Below, piece by piece: positions 1 to 8,322 of a stretch of DNA of 58,719 nucleotides. This DNA is from Prochlorococcus sp. AG-347-L19 (GTDB lineage: Bacteria > Cyanobacteriota > Cyanobacteriia > PCC-6307 > Cyanobiaceae), in the NCBI GenBank assembly GCA_003278895.1, contig QCCO01000004.1:1-58719 (forward strand). The letters are read 5' to 3'. The notes below the pieces were generated by a model. That model worked only from the letters and a program-made list of their open reading frames with translations. It ran no database searches and was not told where the DNA came from. Within the stretch, counting starts at the first letter, position 1. Each line of letters starts with the position of its first letter. Position numbers and translations under genes: made by a program.

Positions 1-1071
1 AGCTGCAGCAAAGGAATAATTTTGTCTTCTTCCACTCCCTGTCCTTTTATGGCCAGTTCTTAATTCACCAGCTCTGTCTGATATGAATTTTTTTAAAATT
101 CCATTTTTTATAAGAACTGATTTTTCTGGTTCCATACCTTCATCATCTACTGATAATGAACCAAAGGATCCTTCTGATATCCCTTCATCAATTGCTGTTA
201 CAGATTCATGTGCAATTTTTTCATTCAATTTATTCTCAAATGGTGTTGTTCCTCTTTCTATTTGAGTAGTTTCAAGTAAATGACCGCAGGCTTCGTGGAA
301 TATAACGCCACCAAACTTATTAGCTAATACAACAGGCATTTGTCCCGCATCAACATAATCCGCATACAACATATTCATTGAACTTTCAAACACATCATTA
401 GCTGCTTTTTCATGATCCCATAATCTGAATTCATTAGGCATTCCTGACGATCCAAATCTTCTACTTCCACTAGATCTATATTGGGCATCACTAGCAATTA
501 CATTGAGTCCAACTGTTTGATGCAACCTAATATCTGAAACATAGGTTCCATCGCTGGAAGCTATAATGACTTCTTGTAAATTTCTTGAGTAACTTCCTTT
601 TCTAGTTATTATTTTACTGTTCTTTTTTAAAGACTTTGTACTTACTAATAGTTTTTCACTTATCTCATGAATCGATGGGACTTCATTAATCCATTTTTTC
701 TTGGATAAACTATAGTCTCTATGTTTTTTTAAACCGATAAATTCCTCTACTTTTTTGTTGTCTGTTATGTCTAACATTTCAATAGCCTGAGAAACCGATC
801 TCATCAAGCCATTCTTTGTTAAATCATTTGTACTTACAAATCCATCTTTTTTTTCTTTAAAGATCCTAATACCAGCACCTCTTCCAAATGATGGACTTAC
901 ACTTGTAATAAAATCCTCTTCAGCTAAAACACTTGAGTTGTCAGTATTCTCTATAAATATTTCTACAAAATCAGCCCCAAGTCCAATCCCATAGAAAATA
1001 ATTTCCTCTAATAGATCTTTGTTGCAACTACCAAAAACAATTTCATTCGATTTGATTTGTGACGAAAGCAT
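1..1071 (-). CDS. tldD: TldD-family metalloprotease (partial, C-terminus off the left edge)
   Basis: The minus-strand frame opens with ATG at 1071 and runs without a stop to base 1, so the last part of the protein lies outside the window. The translation contains a HEACGH segment (HExxxH, encoded near 280-300) inside an IFHEACGHLLE context, followed by a glycine-rich GSFGSLSVDDEG stretch. Both are typical of TldD/PmbA peptidases, which mature or degrade modified peptides in the cytosol. The family works as a TldD/TldE pair; no partner is visible here. The gene starts 30 bp after the acsF stop on the same strand and may be co-transcribed with it. Confidence 0.9.
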   Translation of the reverse strand, partial: MLSSQIKSNEIVFGSCNKDLLEEIIFYGIGLGADFVEIFIENTDNSSVLAEEDFITSVSPSFGRGAGIRIFKEKKDGFVSTNDLTKNGLMRSVSQAIEMLDITDNKKVEEFIGLKKHRDYSLSKKKWINEVPSIHEISEKLLVSTKSLKKNSKIITRKGSYSRNLQEVIIASSDGTYVSDIRLHQTVGLNVIASDAQYRSSGSRRFGSSGMPNEFRLWDHEKAANDVFESSMNMLYADYVDAGQMPVVLANKFGGVIFHEACGHLLETTQIERGTTPFENKLNEKIAHESVTAIDEGISEGSFGSLSVDDEGMEPEKSVLIKNGILKKFISDRAGELRTGHKRTGSGRRQNYSFAAA

Positions 1072-1101
1072 TTTATTCTATAATTCTTCTCTGTAAAAAG
1101 A

Positions 1102-2274
1102 TTATCTAATCGAAGGTTGGAAATCTTTGCTATCAAGAGGTTTTAATAAGTATAGTCTTAATAACTGGTAACCGTTTGACAAATATTTAGGTAATTTTTT
1201 AAAAGTTTTAGATACTGTATCTCCCTCACTGCTTGCAATATCGGAAAGCACCTTATTATTCTCAACTATTTTATCTAATCTTCCGTAAAAAGATTTATCA
1301 TAAACGTCTAGTACAACAGGAAAAACTCTGGCAGAAGTTTCATTTGTTTTATTAATAACATACTGGTCGTAATCTTTAGCATCTAATCCTAGAGAAGTGT
1401 AGAAATCCTTTTTGATTCCCAGATCCCTTGCATACATAGTTGCAAATACAGCAAGTAAGAAAAACCTTGACCATAACTTTGATGTTAATGGAAGATTGTT
1501 CAAAAAGTATCTAAATCTATGGAAATAGTCAAATAGTGGATGTGTAAAGGTAGAGCCTCCAATTGTAATTTTTTGGCTTAGTGATTTAACGGTACGTGGT
1601 TGTGCTTTCATTAATGCGTCAAAAAAGTCACCATGCCTATTTTCATCTTGGCACCAATTCTCAAAGTAATTAAAAAGTGGAAAAATCTTGCTATCTGGAT
1701 TCTTTTCTAGATGCCTATAAATTGCAATGTATCTCCAATAACCTATTTTTTCGGATAAATAAGTAGCGTAAAAAATACTTCTTGGTGGGAAATAAGTGTA
1801 ATCTTTATTGGCTGTTAAAAAACCTAAATCTAACTGTAGTCCAAAGTCACTCATCGATTTATTTAAAAAACCTGCATGTCTTGCTTCATCTCTGGCCATA
1901 TGAGCAAAACATTCAGCAAGTAGAGGGTTTTTGACTTTAATTCTCTTACTAAGTTCCTTATAAAGTAAAAAACCTGAAAATTCTGAAGTACAACTCCCCT
2001 CGAGAAAATCAACAAAAAGCTCTCTTGTCTCAGGATCTAATTTTTCTGCAGCGCCTTCAAATTCACTATTTCTTACAAAATGATGTCTATTGTAATCTTT
2101 CCTAAATTCCTCACATATAGCTTCCAATTCCTCTTCGTTTATTGATAAATCCATATTTTCCATGGCCTCAAAATCTGTTGTGTAAAATCTCGGGGACAAA
2201 ATTGTTTCCTTTGCTGGAATCTTTCCATTATTGATATCTTTTTTATTTTTTGATTCAACAGTTGATTGAGCCAT
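1102..2274 (-). CDS. acsF: Mg-protoporphyrin IX monomethyl ester (oxidative) cyclase
   Basis: This 390-residue protein is the oxygen-dependent diiron cyclase that forms ring E of (divinyl)protochlorophyllide in chlorophyll synthesis. Two DExRH diiron ligand motifs are visible, DEARH at residues 129-133 and DENRH at 210-214, with further conserved glutamates in the [11 protein letters not shown] segment near residue 91. The length matches cyanobacterial AcsF (about 350-390). The start ATG at 2274 gives an N-terminal extension of about 30 polar residues. It is followed closely by tldD on the same strand. Identification is by strong family resemblance over the full length. Confidence 0.95.
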   Translation of the reverse strand: MAQSTVESKNKKDINNGKIPAKETILSPRFYTTDFEAMENMDLSINEEELEAICEEFRKDYNRHHFVRNSEFEGAAEKLDPETRELFVDFLEGSCTSEFSGFLLYKELSKRIKVKNPLLAECFAHMARDEARHAGFLNKSMSDFGLQLDLGFLTANKDYTYFPPRSIFYATYLSEKIGYWRYIAIYRHLEKNPDSKIFPLFNYFENWCQDENRHGDFFDALMKAQPRTVKSLSQKITIGGSTFTHPLFDYFHRFRYFLNNLPLTSKLWSRFFLLAVFATMYARDLGIKKDFYTSLGLDAKDYDQYVINKTNETSARVFPVVLDVYDKSFYGRLDKIVENNKVLSDIASSEGDTVSKTFKKLPKYLSNGYQLLRLYLLKPLDSKDFQPSIR

Positions 2275-2353
2275 TTTTATTAGGTTTATTAATACTATTA
2301 TTTACTATGATTTGTATTTTCGAGGGAAAAGTTAACTTGGTGTTATTGTTTTT

Positions 2354-2920
2354 CTAATTAACTCCTATTAACTTTTGCCCATTTAATCTTTGAAGTACTC
2401 TTGAAATTATTAATTTTAGGGTAATTCTTTTTTCGTCAATAAGAAAAGATTCAATAATACTTGGTTTTTGATTAGGTTTTGATAAAGAAATACTTTTTAA
2501 TGAACTAATGTCATCCTTCTCAAAGGATAACCAAAAGTTACATGTATCTTTAATTTCACAATTTATTACCCAACATTTATCTCCAGCAATAGGTCTATTT
2601 GTGTTAGTGAGGTTAATATTGTTTATTTCTAATCCTCTTTGATTAATTTCCTCAGTAATTGAAGGAATTAGGTGTAGATTAATAAATTCTTGGAAAGGCT
2701 TTTTCTCTACTGGGAGTTCTTTCTTGGGTTTTGTTATAGGATTTTCGGGAGTATTAATTTCATTTTTTATAACAACTTTAGAAGTAGAATCACAATTATT
2801 TATATCCATATTGATAACTTTTTCTGATTTAGTCCCTTTTATCTTCTCAGAGTTTGATTTAGTAGTATTGTCAGATATTTCTTTATTTACTTCATTATTT
2901 TTTTCTAAATTTTCTTCCAT
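2354..2920 (-). CDS. DUF2996 cyanobacterial conserved protein
   Basis: The protein has 188 residues. The first 75 or so are low-complexity and rich in Asn, Lys, Glu and Ser, with no hydrophobic segment. The C-terminal 115 residues form the conserved part (PFQEFINLHLIPSI, then AGDKCWVINCEI, then SFLIDEKRITLKLIISRVLQRLNGQKLIG), which resembles the cyanobacterial DUF2996 family. No enzymatic motif is visible and the function is unknown. It lies upstream of acsF with about 80 bp between them, so co-transcription is possible but not certain. Confidence 0.7.
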   Translation of the reverse strand: MEENLEKNNEVNKEISDNTTKSNSEKIKGTKSEKVINMDINNCDSTSKVVIKNEINTPENPITKPKKELPVEKKPFQEFINLHLIPSITEEINQRGLEINNINLTNTNRPIAGDKCWVINCEIKDTCNFWLSFEKDDISSLKSISLSKPNQKPSIIESFLIDEKRITLKLIISRVLQRLNGQKLIGVN

Positions 2921-2981
2921 AAAAAAAAACTATTTATTCTATTATAAATTAAAAAATCATTTTTTAATTAATTTAATTTTT

Positions 2982-3425
2982 CTACCAATCATTATCAGTA
3001 TTATCCCAGTCATCTTTAATATCCTGATCTGAATAACCTTGTTTTTTATTTAAATTATTATCATTCATATTTTTGATTACTCTGTAATTAACAGAAATTG
3101 TTGGTTGAGTTTCTCTAATATCCCTTTGTGGCGGCATCTCAACGTTTGGTTCCATTTCTTCCTCATTATTATTAGATACAAAATCTTCTTCCACATTTTC
3201 GAAAGTTTTTTTTCTGAAACTAGTACTAATAATTGTTGTATTCAATAAAGTGCTTACAAATAAACCAGAAAAAAACGAAATACTAATTAACTTACCTATA
3301 CTTACTTCTTGGAGGGTCCATTTAAAGTATCTAAATGAAGTCTTCTGATTATTATTTGTATATAATAAAATTTGAAAAATAATTATTAAAAAAATAGTTA
3401 AAAGTAAATATTTTTTTTTAAACAT
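2982..3425 (-). CDS. Small membrane protein, LapA-like (DUF1049-type)
   Basis: The 147-residue protein has two hydrophobic segments, residues 6-22 and about 45-66, joined by a short polar stretch containing FKWTLQEVSIGKLI. This arrangement resembles LapA/DUF1049 integral membrane proteins. A charged, low-complexity tail of about 75 residues follows, ending in an acidic DDWDNTDNDW. The family link is inferred from topology and the mid-segment, not from a catalytic motif. It sits between the RNB-like gene and the DUF2996 gene, all on the minus strand. Confidence 0.55.
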   Translation of the reverse strand: MFKKKYLLLTIFLIIIFQILLYTNNNQKTSFRYFKWTLQEVSIGKLISISFFSGLFVSTLLNTTIISTSFRKKTFENVEEDFVSNNNEEEMEPNVEMPPQRDIRETQPTISVNYRVIKNMNDNNLNKKQGYSDQDIKDDWDNTDNDW

Positions 3426-3490
3426 AACTATATAAAATTATCTTAAATTTTTTGGTTAATATTTCCATAATATATTTTGTGACAATTTAT

Positions 3491-5713
3491 TTATGTTAAT
3501 TCTAAATCAATTTGATATTTAAGAATATCGACCTTTATTATTTTTACTTCTATTGCATCTCCAACTTTATATGATTTTTTGGATTTTCTTCCAATCAATA
3601 GATTTTGCCTTGACCTGTATTCATACCAATCATTATTAAGAGTGCTTACGTGTACTAAACCCTCTACATTTAATTCTGATATCTCAACAAAGAAACCATA
3701 TGTTTGCACTGATAAAATAAACCCACTATAAACATTACCTATTAATTTTTCTGCTTTTCTTACTTTTTTTATATTTATCATATTAGATTTATATTGGTTA
3801 ACTTTGTACTTAAATTCATTAAGTTTATCTATCACAAACTTGTTAAATAATATTTCTAGATTTTTTGAAATTGATGAATTAAATATATCCCAATTTACTA
3901 ATTCTAATGAATTACTTTCAGATATAATAATTTCATTTATATTATTTTTCTTTGATTTCTTACCATTAATTATCATATTAAAAATACAGTACTGATTTAT
4001 AAGATTTGTGAAGTCAAAGCCAGGAATTGTCCATGGAGTAATAATTAATTTTTCTGATTCATCATTATCAGGATCTTTAGATATCAACCTTATTTCATTG
4101 TCCTTAAATTCATTAATTAGAAGTTTATGTAAGATTCTTTTTTTATTATCGTCGTCACATAATTTAATTACTTGACTAAATGTCAAATTGCCATCTTCAT
4201 TAAGCTCTACATTATTATCAATAAATTCTGAATATTTGATAATTTCATTAGCATTAACGTAATCTATTCCATTTGAGATGTATCCTGCACTTTTTAATCC
4301 ATATTGATTTGAATGTTTGAACCATATTAAATTAGCTTCATATAGTATTGGTGAAAGGTAAGTTTGGCAATCTTCTTTATTTAATGATTCAAAATAACTT
4401 TTTGAATATTCAGCAGGATTGTGAATAAAAAATTCTTCTAGTGCTTCAATCTTATTCAGTGGCGCAGGAATTTCCACCTTACCCTCCAAAAGATGGTTTT
4501 CTCTGAATGAACATGAAATTTCTAGTATTTTATCTAAATCGTCTATATATTCCTTTATAGGTTTTAATACCCGAGAGGTTATTCTTGATTTGCTTTTTCT
4601 AGATAGAAGCGCGTTAGTATGATCACTTCCAACAATAAGAGTGCATTTTACTAAAGTAAGATGAAATGACCAGTCAATTATTTCATAATCACTATTTAAA
4701 TTGAGACAGAGGCTTATTGCTTCATTCTTTTCACCAAATTTAAATTCAGAATCATTTCTTATGGCTTCACCAAGGTAGTTTTGCCAATCATTTAATAAGG
4801 GTAATGATTCAAAGCCTTTTAATAATACTTCTAGAGATTTTTTACTATTTAGATCTACTCTTTCTGCAAGATTAGTTGTATGTATCCATAATTTAGTATT
4901 TTTATTTTTTTCCTTCTCTATTTGAATCATTGGGAGCAATGGAGAATTATTAGAATTCCAACTTTTGAATAAATAAGAGTTTTTATCTGTAAGGTCTATC
5001 CTCTCCCTCTGTTCTATTTTTTTTGTTTCAACGTGATTTAAATCGTATGATTTAACGATATTGCTTTTAGATAAAACAAAGTCTGTATCGTAGTCTTCAT
5101 TATTGTTTAGTTTTAGTTCTTGTATCACATGACCTAATCCTTCTTCTTGACCTATGGGGAATCTATCAATCTCAACTTTTACTATATTTTTATTGTCTGG
5201 ATTGAAAGTGTATTTTTTATTTTCTTTTGGAAGTTTAATTTTAGAAAGGATCCTATCGTCAATTGGGATTGCATATACATCATTGTTTATCATTTCTACT
5301 TTAGAAAGAAGTATTTGATTTGATCTTTCAAGAATACAATCAACTATTCCTTCAGGTGATCTTCTTCTATATCCCTCTTTTATTATCCTTACTAAAACTT
5401 TATCTCCATTCCATGCATAGTTAAGTAGATTTTCTTTAATGTAGATATCTTCTTTGTCTTTTCCTCTTACAGCAAAGCAATAGCCTTTGCTACTACATCT
5501 TATTTTGGCGACAAGATGATCATTATCCTTTATGCAAGTATATTCATCATTTTCATTTTTATTAATTATTTCAAGTTTTTCTAAAGCTTTTAAAGCAATA
5601 TCTAATTTATCCTTATCAGATTTCTTTGTTATTTTTAATAATCTGCATAATTTTTTGTATTCTAACCCTTCTGACTGATTAATATTATCAATTATTGAAG
5701 ATGATGTGAACAT
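3491..5713 (-). CDS. RNB/RNase R-like protein lacking the catalytic residues (possible Zam-type)
   Basis: At 740 residues this protein has the RNase II/R layout: an N-terminal helical region, a cold-shock/OB segment (about 67-112), an RNB-like region (about 235-640) and a C-terminal S1 domain (about 659-738). The RNB hallmark that should read T-I-D-x5-D-x-D-D after RIDLTD is replaced by KNSYLFKSWNSNNSPL (244-259), so all catalytic aspartates are missing. The second hallmark (TSPxRRYxDL) reads TPWTIPGFDFTNL (559-571), losing the RNA-binding arginines. It is therefore probably an RNA-binding pseudo-exoribonuclease. Cyanobacteria carry an RNB-family protein called Zam (acetazolamide resistance); this could be that orthologue, but the link is inference. 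Confidence 0.75.
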   Translation of the reverse strand: MFTSSSIIDNINQSEGLEYKKLCRLLKITKKSDKDKLDIALKALEKLEIINKNENDEYTCIKDNDHLVAKIRCSSKGYCFAVRGKDKEDIYIKENLLNYAWNGDKVLVRIIKEGYRRRSPEGIVDCILERSNQILLSKVEMINNDVYAIPIDDRILSKIKLPKENKKYTFNPDNKNIVKVEIDRFPIGQEEGLGHVIQELKLNNNEDYDTDFVLSKSNIVKSYDLNHVETKKIEQRERIDLTDKNSYLFKSWNSNNSPLLPMIQIEKEKNKNTKLWIHTTNLAERVDLNSKKSLEVLLKGFESLPLLNDWQNYLGEAIRNDSEFKFGEKNEAISLCLNLNSDYEIIDWSFHLTLVKCTLIVGSDHTNALLSRKSKSRITSRVLKPIKEYIDDLDKILEISCSFRENHLLEGKVEIPAPLNKIEALEEFFIHNPAEYSKSYFESLNKEDCQTYLSPILYEANLIWFKHSNQYGLKSAGYISNGIDYVNANEIIKYSEFIDNNVELNEDGNLTFSQVIKLCDDDNKKRILHKLLINEFKDNEIRLISKDPDNDESEKLIITPWTIPGFDFTNLINQYCIFNMIINGKKSKKNNINEIIISESNSLELVNWDIFNSSISKNLEILFNKFVIDKLNEFKYKVNQYKSNMINIKKVRKAEKLIGNVYSGFILSVQTYGFFVEISELNVEGLVHVSTLNNDWYEYRSRQNLLIGRKSKKSYKVGDAIEVKIIKVDILKYQIDLELT

Positions 5714-5785
5714 GATCTAAATGAAATTATAAATTAATTTAGGGGTATATACTTCATTATTACACCTTATTATCCAAGCTTAAAA

Positions 5786-6097
5786 CTAATTATTTTCTTT
5801 CTCTTCTTTTTCTTCTTTTTCGATGGTGAAAGAGTTGATAAAAAGCCTTAAACCAATGATGAAAAATGTAATGGACGCTATTGACTTAAGTACTACTTCT
5901 GGTAAAAAACTTGAAATAGAACCACCTGTTAAAGCTCCTAGTAAACTTGCAAAAACAAGTGCTGAAGAAGATCCTAGAAAAACTGCTAATGGTTTATTTG
6001 AAGTACCACTTATAGTTAAAGTAGCAAGTTGAGTTTTGTCACCTAATTCAGCTATGAAAACGGTTAGAAATGTTGATAGTAATAAACTTAAAACCAT
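5786..6097 (-). CDS. Half-size GDT1/UPF0016 cation transporter, second of a pair
   Basis: This 103-residue protein carries one copy of the GDT1/TMEM165 signature, FIAELGDKTQ (E-x-G-D-K-T), within the first of three predicted membrane helices. Family members move Mn2+ or Ca2+, and cyanobacterial relatives handle manganese, needed for photosystem II. Full-length members have two such repeats; here they are two separate genes. Its ATG directly follows the stop of the upstream partner (no gap), which suggests translational coupling and a heteromeric transporter. The charged tail (EKEEKEEKENN) is cytosolic by prediction. Confidence 0.85.
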   Translation of the reverse strand: MVLSLLLSTFLTVFIAELGDKTQLATLTISGTSNKPLAVFLGSSSALVFASLLGALTGGSISSFLPEVVLKSIASITFFIIGLRLFINSFTIEKEEKEEKENN

Positions 6098-6424
6098 TTA
6101 TAAATAATTTTTGAATGTTTCATAAGCTAAAAATATACTTATTAATATCATTAAAGTACCAGTTGATAACGCAAATTTGCTAGGAGATATTTTTTTTGAT
6201 ACCCATTTACCAATAATAACTCCTACTATGCTAGAGCTTATTAATGCTAGAGAACTTCCAAGAAAAACAACTATTGGCCTACCCGATTCAGCAGAAAGCA
6301 TTAATGTGGCGATCTGAGTTTTATCGCCAAGTTCAGCAATAAAAATTGTTGTAAAAGTCGTTATAAATATAGAAAAAAAACTTTTTTCTAGATTGTTTTC
6401 TTTTTTTTCTAATTTACTATTCAT
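6098..6424 (-). CDS. Half-size GDT1/UPF0016 cation transporter, first of a pair
   Basis: The 108-residue protein has one FIAELGDKTQIATL signature (around residue 28) and three hydrophobic segments. It pairs with the adjacent half-size gene, and together they would supply the two E-x-G-D-K-T repeats of a complete GDT1-type manganese/calcium exchanger. Its ATG overlaps the stop of the upstream cysteine-cluster gene by 4 bp (ATGA), so the three genes look like one transcript. Two-component exchangers of this family are known in cyanobacteria; the substrate is inferred. Confidence 0.85.
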   Translation of the reverse strand: MNSKLEKKENNLEKSFFSIFITTFTTIFIAELGDKTQIATLMLSAESGRPIVVFLGSSLALISSSIVGVIIGKWVSKKISPSKFALSTGTLMILISIFLAYETFKNYL

Positions 6425-6768
6425 TTTCCTGAAATAGCAATTCTAAAAGTTTTCATCTCTTTACTTTGGTATCCATAATTTGATGAAATATGTTGTTTGC
6501 AGCAATCTATTAAAAATTTATCACCAGATTTCAAATATCCTTTAAATGAAGTTGAAAATTCACTTACCCTGCAAAAATGTGGTCTGGTTTCATAAATTAA
6601 GCATTTTTTATTTTCTCTGTCCAGGTTCTTACACCAACCGTCTTTAGCCGTCATCGAATTTATCAAATCTATATCTTCTTTGTTAAGTTTGTTAGCCAAA
6701 TCGCTTCGCTCGTTCAAGTCGAATTTACAACAAGCTCCACAATTTTCTATACATGTCCATGATTTCAT
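6421..6768 (-). CDS. YkgJ-type cysteine-cluster protein (UPF0153)
   Basis: The 115-residue protein opens with CIENCGACC (residues 6-14). Further cysteines follow in WCKN, KCLIYETRPHFCR and DCCKQH. This C-x3-C-x2-CC plus downstream cysteines pattern defines the YkgJ/UPF0153 family, thought to bind Zn2+ or Fe-S. The reaction is unknown. Placement at the head of the two half-GDT1 genes, with a 4-bp overlap, raises a possible link to metal handling; that is inference from context only. Confidence 0.8.
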   Translation of the reverse strand: MKSWTCIENCGACCKFDLNERSDLANKLNKEDIDLINSMTAKDGWCKNLDRENKKCLIYETRPHFCRVSEFSTSFKGYLKSGDKFLIDCCKQHISSNYGYQSKEMKTFRIAISGK

Positions 6769-6850
6769 AATTTAATTCAATCTTGTAACGTATCAGTACA
6801 GTTTCGTCATTTATTTGTAAAAATAGTATCACAAAACATATTAATTAATC

Positions 6851-6928
6851 ATGGCAACACTTATTCCTTTGGCTGTAGTTGCGTTAGCAGGACCAGCAAT
6901 AATTGCTCTTGTATTTTACCGTAAATAA
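6851..6928 (+). CDS. psb30: Photosystem II small subunit Psb30 (Ycf12)-like
   Basis: A 25-residue reading frame, ATG to TAA, encodes a single membrane helix followed by a short basic end (ALAGPAIIALVFYRK). The IAGP-x-II-x-L-x5-R pattern matches the C-terminal half of Psb30/Ycf12, a one-helix peptide at the edge of the photosystem II core. It is shorter than the usual 30-45 residues. It lies divergent from the cysteine-cluster gene, 82 bp away, and 9 bp ahead of the HAD gene. Other one-helix thylakoid peptides cannot be excluded at this length. Confidence 0.62.
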   Translation: MATLIPLAVVALAGPAIIALVFYRK

Positions 6929-6937
6929 AAGATATTC

Positions 6938-7705
6938 TTGTTGGTGACCTATCTGGAGGGTGTTTATTGGGATTTAGATGGTACTATCGCAAATACTGAA
7001 TTAGAGGCCCATTTACCTGCTTTTAATAATGCTTTTAATGACCTTGGTATTGATTGGAATTGGGGTGCTAATACATATATAAAACTTCTGAAGATAAATG
7101 GGGGCAAAAATAGGATTGCTTATTATGCTAAATCGAATAATTATGATTTCTCAGAAGACTTAATTCTCAAAATTCATGAAACAAAGCAGTTTCATTATTT
7201 AGAAATTATAAAAAAAAATTGCGTCAGTTTCAAAACTGGTGTTTTTAGATTAATAACTGAATTACATAGAAAAAAAGTAAGACAATTTATTGTTACTTCA
7301 AGTTCAAGAAATCAAGTTAATCTACTTATTAAATATCTTTTTAATGGCTTCAACCCTTTTGAGTTCATTATTTCAAGTGAAGACGTTGAATTAAAGAAAC
7401 CAAATCCATTACCATATTTAAAAGCAATCCAATTAAGTGGTATAAAAAATTACAATTCAATTGTTTTTGAAGACTCTAATCCAGGATTGCAATCTTCCTT
7501 GGCCGCTAACTTGCCTACAATTTTTGTCCCTTCAAATATTCCAATAGTTCTTGAGGAAAATATTAAATTAGATTGTATTTTAGACAGTCTTGGTGATGAG
7601 AATAATGTGGCAAATGTAATTAAAGGTCCTAAACTAAAAAAATCATATGTTGACCATAGCTTTCTAAGTGATTATTTAGTGTCTTTTAGTAATGCAAAAA
7701 ACTAA
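6938..7705 (+). CDS. HAD-superfamily hydrolase, CbbY-like
   Basis: The protein has about 255 residues. HAD motif I is DLDGT (near residue 13), motif II lies in FIVTSSSRNQV, motif III is the lysine of LKKPNPLPY, and motif IV is VFEDSNPG. The helical cap between motifs I and II places it with CbbY/phosphoglycolate-phosphatase-like enzymes that dephosphorylate sugar phosphates. The start is unclear: TTG 6938, TTG 6941 and GTG 6944 are consecutive candidates and no ATG precedes the DLDGT motif. The last 14 bases overlap the next gene. Confidence 0.85.
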   Translation: MLVTYLEGVYWDLDGTIANTELEAHLPAFNNAFNDLGIDWNWGANTYIKLLKINGGKNRIAYYAKSNNYDFSEDLILKIHETKQFHYLEIIKKNCVSFKTGVFRLITELHRKKVRQFIVTSSSRNQVNLLIKYLFNGFNPFEFIISSEDVELKKPNPLPYLKAIQLSGIKNYNSIVFEDSNPGLQSSLAANLPTIFVPSNIPIVLEENIKLDCILDSLGDENNVANVIKGPKLKKSYVDHSFLSDYLVSFSNAKN

Positions 7706-8018
7706 TTTTTCAAAAATTACCTACCAGTTAAATAATTTATTTTTTGGGTTTCTAAGTGATACTTGGAGGACAAAATCTATTGGTCTAATTTCTGTTTTGA
7801 CAGGTTATTTTTTGTTCGCTAACTTTCTTACCAAATTTATATCTGAAGGTAAAAATGAGTTAATTATGGTTCCAATAATTATCTTTTTTATTGAAATAAT
7901 TATAAGAATTAAACCTGCCGCAAGTTCAAAATTTTATTATCTTTGGACCGTAATTGATAAATTAAGAATTGGTGCAATTTATGCCGTTATTCTTGAGGCA
8001 TTTAAATTAGGATCTTGA
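7692..8018 (+). CDS. ycf20: Ycf20 / DUF565 membrane protein
   Basis: This 108-residue protein has two hydrophobic segments (about 29-50 and 56-73) and ends in AVILEAFKLGS, a hallmark of Ycf20/DUF565 proteins of cyanobacteria and plastids. Ycf20 has been linked in plants and algae to non-photochemical quenching; the bacterial role is not established. The ATG lies within the end of the HAD gene (14-bp overlap), pointing to co-transcription. rpmF is convergent, with its stop 4 bp beyond. Confidence 0.8.
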   Translation: MQKTNFSKITYQLNNLFFGFLSDTWRTKSIGLISVLTGYFLFANFLTKFISEGKNELIMVPIIIFFIEIIIRIKPAASSKFYYLWTVIDKLRIGAIYAVILEAFKLGS

Positions 8019-8021
8019 AAG

Positions 8022-8192
8022 CTATTCTTCTTCTTCTTCTTCAATAGGATAAACAAATCCCTGAGCTTTCCCAGTTAAAACTGATTTACCTAAAGATATA
8101 GCTTTCTGAGCTGCTATTGCTGCTTTCCCTTTCCAGACAGCGTGCCTTTGGTTCCTTTTGCTCTTAGATTTTTTCTTCTTTGGTACAGCCAT
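8022..8192 (-). CDS. rpmF: 50S ribosomal protein L32
   Basis: A 56-residue protein starts [20 protein letters not shown], the standard L32 N-terminus, and ends in a run of six glutamates. It lacks the zinc-binding CxxC pairs of the other L32 paralogue type, as is usual in cyanobacteria. The acidic tail is unusually pure. It converges on ycf20, with 3 bp between the two stops. Confidence 0.93.
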   Translation of the reverse strand: MAVPKKKKSKSKRNQRHAVWKGKAAIAAQKAISLGKSVLTGKAQGFVYPIEEEEEE

Positions 8193-8322
8193 TCTGTTTC
8201 TTTATTTCCATATAATAATATAACCTTTAACTGGTTATCTCCAAAATTTTTGAGTATATTTTGTTTATATACGTCAATTTTTTAAATAAGCCTATATGAT
8301 TTTTAATAACTTATAAAGATTA

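Noticed and set aside
83..265. 60-residue plus-strand frame
   Set aside because: It is antisense to the tldD gene, which has the HEACGH motif and a full-length open frame; the plus frame shows no motif.
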